Below are positions 33,151 through 41,674 of a stretch of 64,000 nucleotides of DNA, in pieces. The position numbers were made by a program, and so were the translations under genes. The notes below the pieces were generated by a model that was not told the origin of the DNA, ran no database searches, and was given only the letters and a program-made list of their open reading frames with translations. Source of the DNA: a virus. Each line of letters begins with the position of its first letter. Within the stretch, counting starts at the first letter, position 1. The stretch covers positions 1 to 64,000 of IMG/VR virus record IMGVR_UViG_3300012931_000002; one strand, 5' to 3'.

Positions 33151-34706
33151 CTCGCGTACTCCCCTTCCATGAAGTAAAGCCCGAACTTCGTTCGCGTGTC
33201 GCGAACATATTGAAGATTGAGTTCCTGCTGATAAGCTTCGACGCTCTTCGCCGCCTTCGACGGCGAAAGCTCCGGCGCGAGCACCGCTACGTTCGACCAC
33301 TCCCTGCCCTTCGCCTTATGGATCGTCGAAAGCGTCAGGAGACCGTTCCCGGTCCCGTCGGCGAACAGCTCGGCGATCCGCGCCAACACGCTAGGAACCG
33401 TCCGGTCGGCCTCCGGAATCGAATCGGCGACGACTCGGATCGCGGCGGCGCGGTCGGCTGCGGCTTCGCCCTTGGCAGGCTTTCCGGCCTTCTCAGCTTC
33501 CGCGACTTCCTTCTCAACCCACGCGTCGAGCCGCTCGATGAGGTTCGGAACGCCCTTCGGCCGGAGCTTCTTGATCAGGTTCGCAAGGCCGGCGCCGATG
33601 TCCTTTCCGAGCACGAAATACCCCCTGCCATCCGCGATAAGGGCGAATGCAAGTGAGACCAGGGGGGCGGTTTGGCGGCAGAGTACTGCGTCAGCGTTCG
33701 AGAGCTTCGCGATCGCCTTTTTCGCCGGCAGCCACTCGACCTCGCCATCGGGGTTCGTATCGGCGACCTCGAAGTAAGGAACTAAGTCACGGGCGAGGGT
33801 GCCTACGGCCTTTGGGCAGCGGTAGGAGGTTGTAAGCGGAAGCTCTACGGTATGGAACTCGGCGGCGATAAGGTCCATCGCGTTCGAGTTCGCGCCCGTG
33901 AACGCATATATGCTCTGGCAAGGGTCACCAACGCCGACGAACCGTCCGGAAGGCTTCAGCGAACGGCGGGCGAAGAGGCGACGGACGGGGTTCGTATCCT
34001 GACATTCGTCGACGATCACCCAATCGTGCTGGAAGAGCCGAAGGTTCCAAAACAGCGGAAGATAAAGCTGGTCGTCGAAGTCGATCCACTTCTCCGTCTC
34101 GGCCTTGTGATTCGAGACCTTAAGCGCCTTGCGGGCGACGTCGATCGCGCGGGCCTCGGTCGCTTCTTCGTCGTCGAGCCACATCTCCTGTGTCGCGATT
34201 ATCTCGGACCACGTCGCGTATTCGTCCGGCGCAAGGCCGGGGATGCCGACGCCGACGCCCTTCGCGTATCCGACCAACTTGCAGACGAAATCGCCGTACA
34301 TATCGAGTTCGCGCTCCGAGAGCCGATCCTTAAGAATCTTCCGAACTTTGCCGCTGTCGACTTCGATCTTCGAATCGCGAGGCCAGCGCTTGCAAAGCGC
34401 GCGGAAGCCTCGGGAATGGAACGTCGCGGCTTCGATGTTACGGAACGGGCGCCCTACTTCGAGCCCGAAGTCGACGATCTTTCCTCGCATCTCCTTCGCG
34501 ACGGGCGCGTTAAAGGCGAGGATAAGAACGGTCGCGGTTTCTGGAATGCCTGCCAGGGCGCGAACGATGCTCGTCGATTTTCCCGATCCTGCGACTGCCT
34601 TGAGCGTCGCGGAGCCGGAGCCTACGGCGACCCATTCGAAGAATCTTTGTTGATGATTCGATGCGACGAAGGCGCGGGGCGATTTGACGGCGAGGGCGGC
34701 GCTCAT
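33147..34706 (-). CDS. UvrD-type SF1 helicase
   Basis: A 519-residue DNA helicase. Seen are LKAVAGSGKSTS (Walker A, about residue 37), FNAPVAKEM (motif Ia), VIVDECQDTNP (motif II), GDPCQSIYAFTGA (motif III), TTSYRCP (motif IV) and LSTIHKAKGREW (motif V/VI region). The N-terminal start is chosen at the ATG that overlaps the stop of the small upstream gene by 4 bases. Likely acts in replication or repair together with the second UvrD-type helicase at 48407. Confidence 0.85.
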   Translation of the reverse strand: MSAALAVKSPRAFVASNHQQRFFEWVAVGSGSATLKAVAGSGKSTSIVRALAGIPETATVLILAFNAPVAKEMRGKIVDFGLEVGRPFRNIEAATFHSRGFRALCKRWPRDSKIEVDSGKVRKILKDRLSERELDMYGDFVCKLVGYAKGVGVGIPGLAPDEYATWSEIIATQEMWLDDEEATEARAIDVARKALKVSNHKAETEKWIDFDDQLYLPLFWNLRLFQHDWVIVDECQDTNPVRRLFARRSLKPSGRFVGVGDPCQSIYAFTGANSNAMDLIAAEFHTVELPLTTSYRCPKAVGTLARDLVPYFEVADTNPDGEVEWLPAKKAIAKLSNADAVLCRQTAPLVSLAFALIADGRGYFVLGKDIGAGLANLIKKLRPKGVPNLIERLDAWVEKEVAEAEKAGKPAKGEAAADRAAAIRVVADSIPEADRTVPSVLARIAELFADGTGNGLLTLSTIHKAKGREWSNVAVLAPELSPSKAAKSVEAYQQELNLQYVRDTRTKFGLYFMEGEYAR

Positions 34707-34870
34707 GGCGTAAGCTTCCGTACAGCGCGAATCCACGATAACGCGTAGGGCAGCTTGCGCGACGCATCGAGAAGTATCTCTATTGCCTTTGCCGCGCCGT
34801 GAAGGCTTTTTAATTTTTTATAGATATGCGGGTATCTTTGATCGAGAGGGTATTTTACGCGTATCGTCAT
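34703..34870 (-). CDS. Small basic protein
   Basis: A 55-residue Lys/Arg-rich protein (KYPLDQRYPHIYKKLKSLHG). It has a strong GGAGGG site upstream of its ATG, and its stop overlaps the helicase start, so the two are probably translated together. It is the first gene behind a promoter-like box. Function unknown, perhaps nucleic-acid binding. Confidence 0.55.
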   Translation of the reverse strand: MTIRVKYPLDQRYPHIYKKLKSLHGAAKAIEILLDASRKLPYALSWIRAVRKLTP

Positions 34871-34927
34871 CTTCTTCCCTCCGGTCGCCCTCCCCGAAGT
34901 CGATCGGGGAATCGGGTCGACGGTCCA

Positions 34928-34957
34928 AACCTATTCCCGCTTTGCGGAAAAGTAAAG
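34928..34957 (-). promoter_or_regulatory. Phage promoter-like box, copy 1
   Basis: On the minus strand CTTTACTTTTCC (34946-34957) supplies TTTACT as a -35-like element, a 17-base spacer and TAGGTT as a weak -10, about 60 bases before the small gene and helicase. The same 12 bases recur at three other minus-strand sites. Confidence 0.5.
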
Positions 34958-34960
34958 CGC

Positions 34961-35599
34961 CTATTTCGCCTTGTGCCGGGCCAATCCAGGATGATTTTCG
35001 ACGACGCCGATCAGGTAGAGGTAGTCGGCCCGGTACGCCAGAGCGTCCTCGTCTTCGCTATCGGCGGGATACTCTTCGTCGAGTCGCGCTCGAAGGTCTT
35101 CGGTCGTCAAGGCGTGCTGGCAGCCGACCCACCACCGGAGGCCGTATTCGGCGGAGTAGACTGCCGTAGCCCAGGCGGCGCGCGAACCCTGCGGCCCGGC
35201 GACGAATAACCAGTCATCCTTCTCGATGCTCGCGCTTTCGCCGATGCTCGCGCCGTAGCCGATGCTCGCGCCGTAGCCGATGCTCGCGCGATTGCCGATG
35301 CTCGCGCCGTAGCCGATGCTCGCGCGATTGCCGATGCTCGCGCGATTGCCGATGCTCGCGCCGTAGCCGATGCTCGCGCCGTAGCCGATGCTCGCGCTCT
35401 CGCCGATGCTCGCGCTCTCGCCGATGCTCGCGCCTGCCATAACTTCGGAATTCGCCGGAATCGTAATCGCCGCCGCGATCTTCGCAGAGACTGCTACGAT
35501 GCCGCCTTCGGACCCGTCCGGGTTCGTATGACGCTGGCACAAAACTTCCGGCATCCAGCTGCGGAAGCGATGCATAAAGGTTTTTGGGGTTTCGGTCAT
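34961..35599 (-). CDS. Hexapeptide-repeat (left-handed beta-helix-like) protein
   Basis: A 212-residue protein. Residues about 55-125 consist of 11 exact-phase hexapeptides ASIG plus a variable pair (ES, YG or NR) and a twelfth degenerate one. I-G-x-x-A-S fits the left-handed beta-helix hexapeptide rule, so the centre is probably a short triangular solenoid. The flanks are unique: an N-terminal segment and a C-terminal domain with AVYSAEYGLRWWVGCQHALT. No acetyltransferase loop or active site is visible. Function unknown. Confidence 0.65.
   Translation of the reverse strand: MTETPKTFMHRFRSWMPEVLCQRHTNPDGSEGGIVAVSAKIAAAITIPANSEVMAGASIGESASIGESASIGYGASIGYGASIGNRASIGNRASIGYGASIGNRASIGYGASIGYGASIGESASIEKDDWLFVAGPQGSRAAWATAVYSAEYGLRWWVGCQHALTTEDLRARLDEEYPADSEDEDALAYRADYLYLIGVVENHPGLARHKAK
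35225..35433 (-). repeat. 18-base tandem repeat array (about 11-12 units)
   Basis: Units share GATGCTCGCG and differ in the last six bases, which take three states: CCGTAG with CC, CTCTCG or CTTTCG with CC, and CGATTG with CC on the plus strand, encoding YG, ES and NR. The array is wholly in frame within the hexapeptide gene. Near-identity between units at DNA level implies recent slippage or unequal exchange. Confidence 0.9.
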
Positions 35600-35614
35600 T
35601 TTTGGTTCTCCTGG

Positions 35615-35890
35615 TTATTTTCGATTTGCTGCTTCAACAATTTCCCGCGCCTTCTGGTCGAACTCGGTCTCCTTCGCGACGGCGGTTCCGTCGGCGATCC
35701 CGACCGCTTCGAAGAGCGCGGTGCGGAAGACGTTCCAGCCCGCCTTCGCCTTCGGAACCTTCTCCTCAGTAAGGGTCGTCAGGACGGTCGCCCTAGCCGC
35801 GGCGGCCCGCGGCCCGTAGAACGCGGCGAGCGGGCCGTTGATTACGACGAGGTGAAGCGCCGCGATCCGGCGCTCTTCGATAGTTTTCAT
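35615..35890 (-). CDS. Small helical protein
   Basis: A 91-residue, mainly helical charged protein (EERRIAALHLVVINGPLAAF, DQKAREIVEAANRK). Not recognised. It overlaps the upstream gene stop by 4 bases, and belongs to the three-gene unit behind promoter-like box copy 2. Confidence 0.5.
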   Translation of the reverse strand: MKTIEERRIAALHLVVINGPLAAFYGPRAAAARATVLTTLTEEKVPKAKAGWNVFRTALFEAVGIADGTAVAKETEFDQKAREIVEAANRK

Positions 35891-36072
35891 TGGCGAGCCG
35901 GAATACGCGCGTTCCGCTCCTTTAGGAGCGCGACGGCCTCACGACGATCTACGCGCGTAAGCGGGAGCCCTTCGACGTAGCGGGCGATCAGCGCGTCTTC
36001 GTAGGCGCGGGTCTTCTCCGCTTCTTCCTCGGGGGTCGTCCACCCCGGAATTCTTCTCGCTACCGACGCCAT
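35887..36072 (-). CDS. Small charged protein
   Basis: A 61-residue helical protein (TPEEEAEKTRAYEDALIARY) of unknown function. First gene downstream of promoter-like box copy 2, whose box lies about 45 bases before the ATG. The stop overlaps the next ATG. Confidence 0.5.
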   Translation of the reverse strand: MASVARRIPGWTTPEEEAEKTRAYEDALIARYVEGLPLTRVDRREAVALLKERNARIPARQ

Positions 36073-36096
36073 GCTTTGTGCTCCGATTCTTCGCCC

Positions 36097-36128
36097 TTAT
36101 TAGGCTCCCGGAATACGGAAAAGTAAAG
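36097..36128 (-). promoter_or_regulatory. Phage promoter-like box, copy 2
   Basis: CTTTACTTTTCC (36117-36128 on the minus strand) followed after 19 bases from TTTACT by TAATAA. It fills the gap between an HTH protein gene and the 61-residue gene, where no coding is seen. Confidence 0.5.
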
Positions 36129-36521
36129 CTACTTCTTCGGAAAGACGTACCCCCTCCGCTCCCAGAAGACCTTCAGACCCGGCCCGCCGTCTCGCTCCCA
36201 GGCAAGAAGCGTAACCTTGCTGACGCCGAGCGCCGCCGCCGTTCCGTCGAGGCCGAGTCCCGAGCGCCGCCGGGCGAGAGCGAGAAGGACCGGGAGGGAA
36301 GGCTTCGAAATCGGCGGGAAAGGGCTTTTAAAGGGGGTAGGAGCCCCAAACAGGACTTTCTCCGCCTTCCCGTAGGCCGTTTCGCCGACGCCTGCGAGCG
36401 CCGCTGCCTGGACCTGAGAGAGCCCGAGTCCCTTCCGGGCAAGCCAGAGCCTTTCTCCCGGCGTTCGGGTCCTGAGGTCTTTAGGGTCGAAGTCCTTTAT
36501 AGGGATTTTTTTCTTCGTCAT
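36129..36521 (-). CDS. Helix-turn-helix DNA-binding regulator
   Basis: A 130-residue protein with two HTH-like segments: TPGERLWLARKGLGLSQVQA with AAALAGVGETAYGKAE, and SGLGLDGTAAALGVSKVTLL with AWERDG. Both resemble Xre-type DNA-binding units; the paired arrangement occurs in an uncharacterised phage family. Probably a transcription regulator of early genes. Its stop is next to the promoter-like box. Confidence 0.65.
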   Translation of the reverse strand: MTKKKIPIKDFDPKDLRTRTPGERLWLARKGLGLSQVQAAALAGVGETAYGKAEKVLFGAPTPFKSPFPPISKPSLPVLLALARRRSGLGLDGTAAALGVSKVTLLAWERDGGPGLKVFWERRGYVFPKK

Positions 36522-36534
36522 AGGAAGACGTTCC

Positions 36535-37011
36535 TTATTCTACGAGGCGCCGGAGGATCGGCCCGAGCGGGAACTTTCCGCGGCCGACGACGAGCGGATG
36601 ATGCGGGCGAGAATCGTCCGCGTGTCGCCCCGCGACTATCGCGTCGGCGGTCCCGGCGTAAACACCCCCCTGATAAAGCGCCCGTATGCCAGGGGGGCTA
36701 AAGAGGAGGTAGAAGGGCGCCATCCGAAGCAAGAGGAACGCGCGGCCTCCGGCGGCGGACCAGTCCTCCGCGAACTTGACTTGGTCGATCGTCAGGTGAT
36801 GCGGGCGGATCGGCGTCATCGGCCGAACCGGAAGCTCGGCGACCTTGAGTTCGAGGAAGCCGGTAGCGGCGATCGAGCCGGGCTTTAGGCTGCGAAGGCA
36901 ATAGACGACATCGCCCTCGCCGGTCCCGATGGCATTCTCGAAGCGAACGAGCTTTCCGAACGGGGATAGGTTCGCCTTCGTCGTCGACCAGAGCGAGGAT
37001 TCGAGGGTCAA
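36535..37011 (-). CDS. PD-(D/E)XK nuclease-like protein
   Basis: A 158-residue protein. The core has TGEGDVVYCL, then GFLELKVAELPVRPMTPIRP and LTIDQVKFAEDWSAAGGRAF with LLLRM. Asp, then ExK, then a Q-helix and an aromatic strand fit VRR-NUC/Holliday-resolvase-like folds. A TTG start overlapping the upstream stop (TTGA) is chosen; longer frames read through another gene. Likely a replication or recombination nuclease. Confidence 0.55.
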   Translation of the reverse strand: MTLESSLWSTTKANLSPFGKLVRFENAIGTGEGDVVYCLRSLKPGSIAATGFLELKVAELPVRPMTPIRPHHLTIDQVKFAEDWSAAGGRAFLLLRMAPFYLLFSPPGIRALYQGGVYAGTADAIVAGRHADDSRPHHPLVVGRGKFPLGPILRRLVE

Positions 37012-37301
37012 AGGCCGTGCCCCAGGCCGTCCCGCGATTCGTCCGGGCGGAGTTCGTCGACGTGAATTCCGCAGATAGCGCAGATTTTTACGTCTAGCTG
37101 AGACGCTACGTGGCCGGGACAATCTTCGGGAGCAATCTTCTTCGACGCCGCGAGGACCTCGGCGCGAACCGCCCGTACGACCGCCCGCCATCTTTCGTTC
37201 TTTCGCTGCTCCGCCGTACCAGTCGCGAGGGGCTTTGACGCGGCCCAGGCGTCTTTCGCGATCTTCGCGAGCGCGATTTCCGCGCGTTCGGAGTCGGTCA
37301 T
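37008..37301 (-). CDS. Small protein with CxxC motif
   Basis: A 97-residue protein, helical with a C-terminal VKICAICGIHVDEL knuckle. CTGGAGGG lies upstream of the ATG. Overlaps both neighbours by 4 bases. Function unknown. Confidence 0.5.
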   Translation of the reverse strand: MTDSERAEIALAKIAKDAWAASKPLATGTAEQRKNERWRAVVRAVRAEVLAASKKIAPEDCPGHVASQLDVKICAICGIHVDELRPDESRDGLGHGL

Positions 37302-37543
37302 CGTAAGCCCTCCAGTAAGCCGTGTTCGGCGACGAACACTTCGCCTTCTTCGCGGGCGGTATCGCACGGGTCACACCGCAGCGTTCCGTCGGGCTGGCGG
37401 ACTAGCGGGCCGCCGCAGCACTCGCAGATGCAACCTTTACCGCCATAGTCTTCGCACTGCCCGATATCGGTTTCGAGGTACGGGTCGTCCGGTTGCGGGC
37501 CGTGCCGCATAGTACGCCCGTCGCCGCATCGCGTTCTGCTCAT
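37298..37543 (-). CDS. Small zinc-ribbon protein
   Basis: An 81-residue protein with CICECCGGPLV and LRCDPCDTA, a four-cysteine zinc ribbon. ATG overlaps the upstream stop by 4 bases; an internal ATG at 37510 is less likely. Function unknown. Confidence 0.55.
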   Translation of the reverse strand: MSRTRCGDGRTMRHGPQPDDPYLETDIGQCEDYGGKGCICECCGGPLVRQPDGTLRCDPCDTAREEGEVFVAEHGLLEGLR

Positions 37544-37953
37544 CTTCGTTCCTCCGCCCTCTTCGCCGATTTAAAGAGCGCCTCGGCCTGCGCTTCCGAA
37601 AGACGGCCTTTCGAATCCCACTGCGATTTCAAAGACGCGATGAAGTCCGCGAAGTCGCCGCGCGGGTCTGTATCCTCGATCACCGAGAACGCCTCTTCGA
37701 CCCGCTTCGCGTAAGCGGCCTTCCGCGCCGCGACCGCCGACGGCGATCCGTCCCGCGCGAAGCTCGTCGCCGCCTCGACCGACTCGATCTGGTTCTCGAT
37801 CGTTATGACGCGGTCGAGGATTCGGTCCCAGGTCGTGTCGGATCGCCGGACGATCTCGTTCGCCTTATCGATCGCGGTCAAGCGTTCCTGGTCGGCGCCG
37901 GAGAGGGTCATGTTCATTAAAAGCTTCAACTTACGAAAATCGGACAGCTTCAT
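37540..37953 (-). CDS. Helical uncharacterised protein
   Basis: A 137-residue helical protein starting MKLSDFRKLKLLMNMTLSG. Not recognised. The start is set by 4-base overlap with the homing endonuclease stop and an AGGCG site upstream. The C-terminal half is charged coiled coil-like. Confidence 0.5.
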   Translation of the reverse strand: MKLSDFRKLKLLMNMTLSGADQERLTAIDKANEIVRRSDTTWDRILDRVITIENQIESVEAATSFARDGSPSAVAARKAAYAKRVEEAFSVIEDTDPRGDFADFIASLKSQWDSKGRLSEAQAEALFKSAKRAEERR

Positions 37954-38585
37954 AGTTCGCGCCTCCTTTTCCATGCGGCAATAGCCGCTTTGCGCATTCG
38001 CTCGCACGATTCCGGAGACCGTTTCTTTCCTCGAAGTGCCGCGGCGTGCGCTTCTGATAACGGGACGCCTTTTCGCGCGTCGGATAGTTTTTGACAGTGC
38101 TCTTTCGAGTATTTTCTGCCGCGAATCTTCGACGCGCGCCGCTCAACTACTTCGCGATCCCATACGCGACCAGTATGAAGCATTGATACACTTTTACAAA
38201 ATTCCGGAGAGCGCTTCTTTCCCGACACCGCTTTGCTTATCTTTTCGCGCGTTTCTTTTGAAACCTTTATTCCAGAAAGTCCGCCATCTCCTCCGTCCGT
38301 TCTATTGACTAACGGCCCGCCGTTAGCCGTACGCCCTATCCGCGCGATCATCGCAACCTCAAACGCAGAAGCCTCTTCCATGGTTGCGAAGATTCCGAGC
38401 TTTTTCTTATTAATAGCTTTCCCTAGCGCCAAAATCGCTTTTATAATTTCATACTTCTGTCGATTTCCTTGAACTTCACCGCGTCGCGTAGCGCGTTCGT
38501 GACTTCCCCATCGCGCCTTTGTTCCACGACCCACGTAGAACGGCGTACCGTCTTCTCGATAAAGCGCGTAGACATACCATTTCAT
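37950..38585 (-). CDS. GIY-YIG homing endonuclease with NUMOD3 motifs
   Basis: A 211-residue free-standing homing endonuclease. The N-terminus MKWYVYALYREDGTPFYVGR gives the GIY-YIG core (here VYAL...FYVG), followed by an HERATRRGE segment. The C-terminus has repeated NUMOD3-type units (VSKETREKISKAVSGKKRS, YSKEHCQKLSDARKG) that bind DNA. The gene is more AT-rich than its neighbours, a sign of mobility, yet it overlaps them by 1 and 4 bases. Confidence 0.8.
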   Translation of the reverse strand: MKWYVYALYREDGTPFYVGRGTKARWGSHERATRRGEVQGNRQKYEIIKAILALGKAINKKKLGIFATMEEASAFEVAMIARIGRTANGGPLVNRTDGGDGGLSGIKVSKETREKISKAVSGKKRSPEFCKSVSMLHTGRVWDREVVERRASKIRGRKYSKEHCQKLSDARKGVPLSEAHAAALRGKKRSPESCERMRKAAIAAWKRRREL

Positions 38586-39187
38586 CACGCGCCCCTTTTC
38601 TTGATTTCGAACCAAATTCGCGCCGTAGCCCGCGCGTCGGCGAGGGCGCCGTGCGCGCCCTCGAACTTCTCGCCGAAGAAGTACTCGTAAGCCTCGATCA
38701 GCTTCGGCATCTTGAACTGATCGCCGCGCCCGGCCGCGATCATTCGTTCGGTAGGCGGCATCTCGCAGAGTGGCGTCGCGAAGGCCGCGACGTCGTCGAC
38801 GCCGTCCGGACCAGGAAGCGTCACCGGCTTGCCGAGCCGCGCGATCGCCTGCCGCATGATCGTCAGGTCGAAGGGCGCGTTGTAGGCGACGATCCGGCTC
38901 GCCAAGTGTCGCAGGCGGACGAAGGCGGGCACGACGAGGCTGAGGGGAACGCCCACGGCTTCCGCGAGTTCGGTCGTGATGCCGTGAACGCGGGCCGCGG
39001 AATCGGGGATGCGGTACTTCCCCGCGGGCTTGACGATCAGTTCGAGCGTCGCCCATTCGGCGCCGTTGTCTTCGTCGATCAGGAGCGCGCCGAGCTGGAC
39101 GAGCGGCGGCTGCGCCGGGTGGTCGTCGGGGAGGCGGTCGTTCGGAATCCCGCACGTCTCCGTATCGAATGCTAACAATAATCCCAC
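38585..39187 (-). CDS. DnaQ-like 3'-5' exonuclease
   Basis: A 200-residue DEDDh exonuclease. Seen are LAFDTETCGIP (Exo I), YNAPFDLTIM (Exo II) and HGALADARATA (Exo III, His and Asp), plus ARVHGIT typical of DnaQ and RNase T-like enzymes. It lies directly after the polymerase gene and may serve in proofreading or repair. Confidence 0.8.
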   Translation of the reverse strand: MGLLLAFDTETCGIPNDRLPDDHPAQPPLVQLGALLIDEDNGAEWATLELIVKPAGKYRIPDSAARVHGITTELAEAVGVPLSLVVPAFVRLRHLASRIVAYNAPFDLTIMRQAIARLGKPVTLPGPDGVDDVAAFATPLCEMPPTERMIAAGRGDQFKMPKLIEAYEYFFGEKFEGAHGALADARATARIWFEIKKRGA

Positions 39188-39203
39188 GGCTATTTTCCCT
39201 TCC

Positions 39204-41186
39204 TTATAACGCTTTTCCCCACGTCTCGCCGAGCTTCGCCGAAACTTGAACGGGGACCTTCAACTTGATCGCGTCGCGCATGCCGACTTGCAGGGCTTCC
39301 CAAGCCTCGCGCCCGCGCTTCGTCCGCGGAACGGACACGTTCGTTTCGTCGTAGATCGTCGAAAGGTACGGCCCGAGCGCGTCGGGCGCGGTCAACCCCG
39401 ATTCGGCGCCGTCGGCCATAAAAAGCTTGATCCAATCCGCGTTGCTCGATTGCATTTTGCGATTCAGCGCGGCGTACGTTTGATAGCGAACGATACGCGG
39501 CCCCCACTTCTTCAGCGCTTCTTCGCGGCGGAGCGGCGTCGCGGGATTGTCCCAGTCCTTCTTCGCCGGTTCCCAGAGGAGGAAGCGCTGGCGACGGCGG
39601 AGGATCGACCGAACGAAACCGTACTTGTTCGCGTAGTTCTGACACGCCTCGAACGTCGCCTTGTTGAACGGAAGCTTTTCGTCGTACAGGTCCATGAAGT
39701 CCTGCGCGTCCGCCTTCGAACAACCGAGCATCGTACTTATCTTGTTCGCGCGGGCTCCGTACGTTTTTCCGAAGTTCAGATTTTTCACGTATTTTCGCCG
39801 CTTCTTGTCCTCCGGCGGAATACCCGCAAGCTCCGCGCACATCTTGTGATAGTCGGTCGTCGGGTCTTCGTTGTAGCGCCGACGGACTTCTTCCGATCCG
39901 GGACCGACGGCGAAGTGCGCGAGCAACCGATACTCGATCTGCGATAAGTCCGCCGAACCCCAGTCCTCGCCCTCCTCCGGAAGGAACAGCCCCCTGATCA
40001 GGGGGGCGACCTCGCGAAGGGATTCGTCGGCGCGGTCGTCGTCGCGGCCTGGGATGTTCGCGAGGTTCGGGTTCGCGGAAGCCGTTCGCGCGATCGTTCC
40101 GCCGCCGTCGTCCTTGAGCTGCTTCCACTCGGAATGGATTCGACCGTTGACGTGATGGCCGAGGATGTTGCCTTCGATGAAGGTCGTGATCAGCGTATTG
40201 ACCTTCCGCGCGTTGAAGATCGCCGCGCAGAGGGGGTCGTCTAAGTGCGCCTGCAAGAATTCTTTTCGGATCGACGGCGCGGGTTCGCCGTTCGGAAGCT
40301 TCTTCTTCGGAGCCGTCGGGACCGTTATCCCGCGCGCGCGGATCGCGTCGACGAACGTGTCCGGGATCAGAATCTCCGCCTTCGGGCCGGCTAACCTCCG
40401 GACCTCGCCGACGATTCGGTCGCGAATCTTCGAAAGCTCTCCGTGGACGCGATCCGTTCCCGCGACGTCTACGCGAACGCCGCGCCGCGTCATCTCGATG
40501 AGCGGCTTTACGAGTCGCCTTTCGACGTCCCAAACCGCGCCTAGCTCTTCTTCCTCGATCTTCTTCCGCTGTAGCTTTATGATCTTGAGCGGAAGGTCGA
40601 CGTCGCCCTCGGCGTAGGCGCCGACGAAGGCCGCCGGGAGTCGCCAGAGGTTGCCCTTTATTTCCTTCTCGGTCTTCCATCCACGCGCCGCCGCGGCCTG
40701 TTCGAGGCCGCCCTGAACCTTTCGCTCACCGAGATAGTCCGCCGACAACGCGTTGAGGTTAAACTCGTAGCGCCACTCGTCGATAAGGGGCTCGGCGATT
40801 TGAACGTCGTCGAAGTATCGTACGTGCGGGAACGTAATGCCGTTCTCCGCGAGCCAGTCGAGGTCGTAGGCGAGCTTCGCCCCGACGACAGTCCCCCGAA
40901 AAGCATTTAGCTCTTCGCGTGCCCATCGCCAGACGAGCGCCTCGTCGAGGTTCCCGCCGCCCTCATGGCGGACGGGGAAGTACCATCGGCGACCGTCGTC
41001 AGTCCCAACGGCTAGGCCGACGACGTAGTTCCCCGGCCGTCGTACGCCGGGACCGAGCGCCTGTAAGTCCGGATCGCGCGTCTCGACGTCGACGGCGAGT
41101 TCGCCGGTTCTTGGTAACGTCGGGAGTTCGACCGGGGGGAACCACGGCTCGGCGTCCTCTAGCTCGACGGCGGAGAGGAGGTTCAT
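39204..41186 (-). CDS. polA: DNA polymerase, family A
   Basis: A 660-residue polymerase I-type enzyme. The N-terminal exonuclease-like domain has AVDVETRDPDL (about residue 31) and VGAKLAYDLDWLA; the polymerase domain has motif A SADLSQIEYRLLAHFA (about 411), motif B RRKYVKNLNFGKTYG (about 463) and motif C IYDE (about 611, a Tyr where His is usual). The start is the ATG after GAGGA, following the methyltransferase stop by 11 bases. Main replicative polymerase of the phage. Confidence 0.9.
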   Translation of the reverse strand: MNLLSAVELEDAEPWFPPVELPTLPRTGELAVDVETRDPDLQALGPGVRRPGNYVVGLAVGTDDGRRWYFPVRHEGGGNLDEALVWRWAREELNAFRGTVVGAKLAYDLDWLAENGITFPHVRYFDDVQIAEPLIDEWRYEFNLNALSADYLGERKVQGGLEQAAAARGWKTEKEIKGNLWRLPAAFVGAYAEGDVDLPLKIIKLQRKKIEEEELGAVWDVERRLVKPLIEMTRRGVRVDVAGTDRVHGELSKIRDRIVGEVRRLAGPKAEILIPDTFVDAIRARGITVPTAPKKKLPNGEPAPSIRKEFLQAHLDDPLCAAIFNARKVNTLITTFIEGNILGHHVNGRIHSEWKQLKDDGGGTIARTASANPNLANIPGRDDDRADESLREVAPLIRGLFLPEEGEDWGSADLSQIEYRLLAHFAVGPGSEEVRRRYNEDPTTDYHKMCAELAGIPPEDKKRRKYVKNLNFGKTYGARANKISTMLGCSKADAQDFMDLYDEKLPFNKATFEACQNYANKYGFVRSILRRRQRFLLWEPAKKDWDNPATPLRREEALKKWGPRIVRYQTYAALNRKMQSSNADWIKLFMADGAESGLTAPDALGPYLSTIYDETNVSVPRTKRGREAWEALQVGMRDAIKLKVPVQVSAKLGETWGKAL

Positions 41187-41197
41187 CCGTTCGGTCC

Positions 41198-41674
41198 TCA
41201 AAAGACCATCCCACCGTAGACCTTCGCCGCCGCGCGAAGTTTCGTCGCGTCCTTCGCGCGCATACCAATCAGGAGCGACGAGAACCACTTCTGCTCCCAC
41301 GGCTTCCCGGTCGTCTTAAAGAATGTTAGGCGACCTTCCGGAAGCCAGAGCGAATGACATGCCGCGAGAATACCCTGCGTTGCCCGCGTTTCCGTTGATC
41401 GGCCGTTGAGCAGCGCGATCCCGTTCCCGTGCTCTATGAACTTCTTCGCCCAAGCGCAGACGCCGCGGTACGGTGGATTCATGAAGACGCGACCCTTCCA
41501 AGGCGCCGCGAGACCGTCTTCGCGCGGAGCGATCATCTTCTTCGCCGTCGGCCAGGGCATCGTCTCCGGCGTCGCGACGTCGCAGTCGAAGGGTCCGAGG
41601 AGCTTGATCAGTTCCGGATCGGTCAAATAGTCGTTCGACCAGTTCTTCTGATCGGAGTAGGGCGCGGCTTTCAT
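41198..41674 (-). CDS. dam: Phage Dam-like N6-adenine methyltransferase
   Basis: A 158-residue methyltransferase of the phage-type Dam family. Seen are SNDYLTDPELIKLLGPFDCD (N-terminal signature), GRVFMNPPYRG (NPPY catalytic motif) and IALLNGRSTETRATQ. It overlaps the next methyltransferase by 4 bases. Together with three more DNA methyltransferases it probably shields DNA from restriction. Confidence 0.8.
   Translation of the reverse strand: MKAAPYSDQKNWSNDYLTDPELIKLLGPFDCDVATPETMPWPTAKKMIAPREDGLAAPWKGRVFMNPPYRGVCAWAKKFIEHGNGIALLNGRSTETRATQGILAACHSLWLPEGRLTFFKTTGKPWEQKWFSSLLIGMRAKDATKLRAAAKVYGGMVF

Noticed and set aside
33852-34748. A 298-codon plus-strand ORF opposite the UvrD-type helicase
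   Set aside because: Antisense shadow of a gene with complete helicase motifs; no start signal.
35225-35433. Tandem repeats as a CRISPR array
   Set aside because: Repeats are directly contiguous 18-base units with no unique spacers and are in frame within a gene.
36535-37374. The full 279-codon version of the nuclease-like protein
   Set aside because: The first 121 codons overlap another gene and are Arg/Pro-rich; the TTG at 37011 overlaps the upstream stop as in the neighbouring genes.
39190-40680. A 496-codon minus-strand ORF inside the polymerase gene
   Set aside because: Its Arg-rich composition is a frame shadow of the polymerase, whose motifs A, B and C are all in the other frame.
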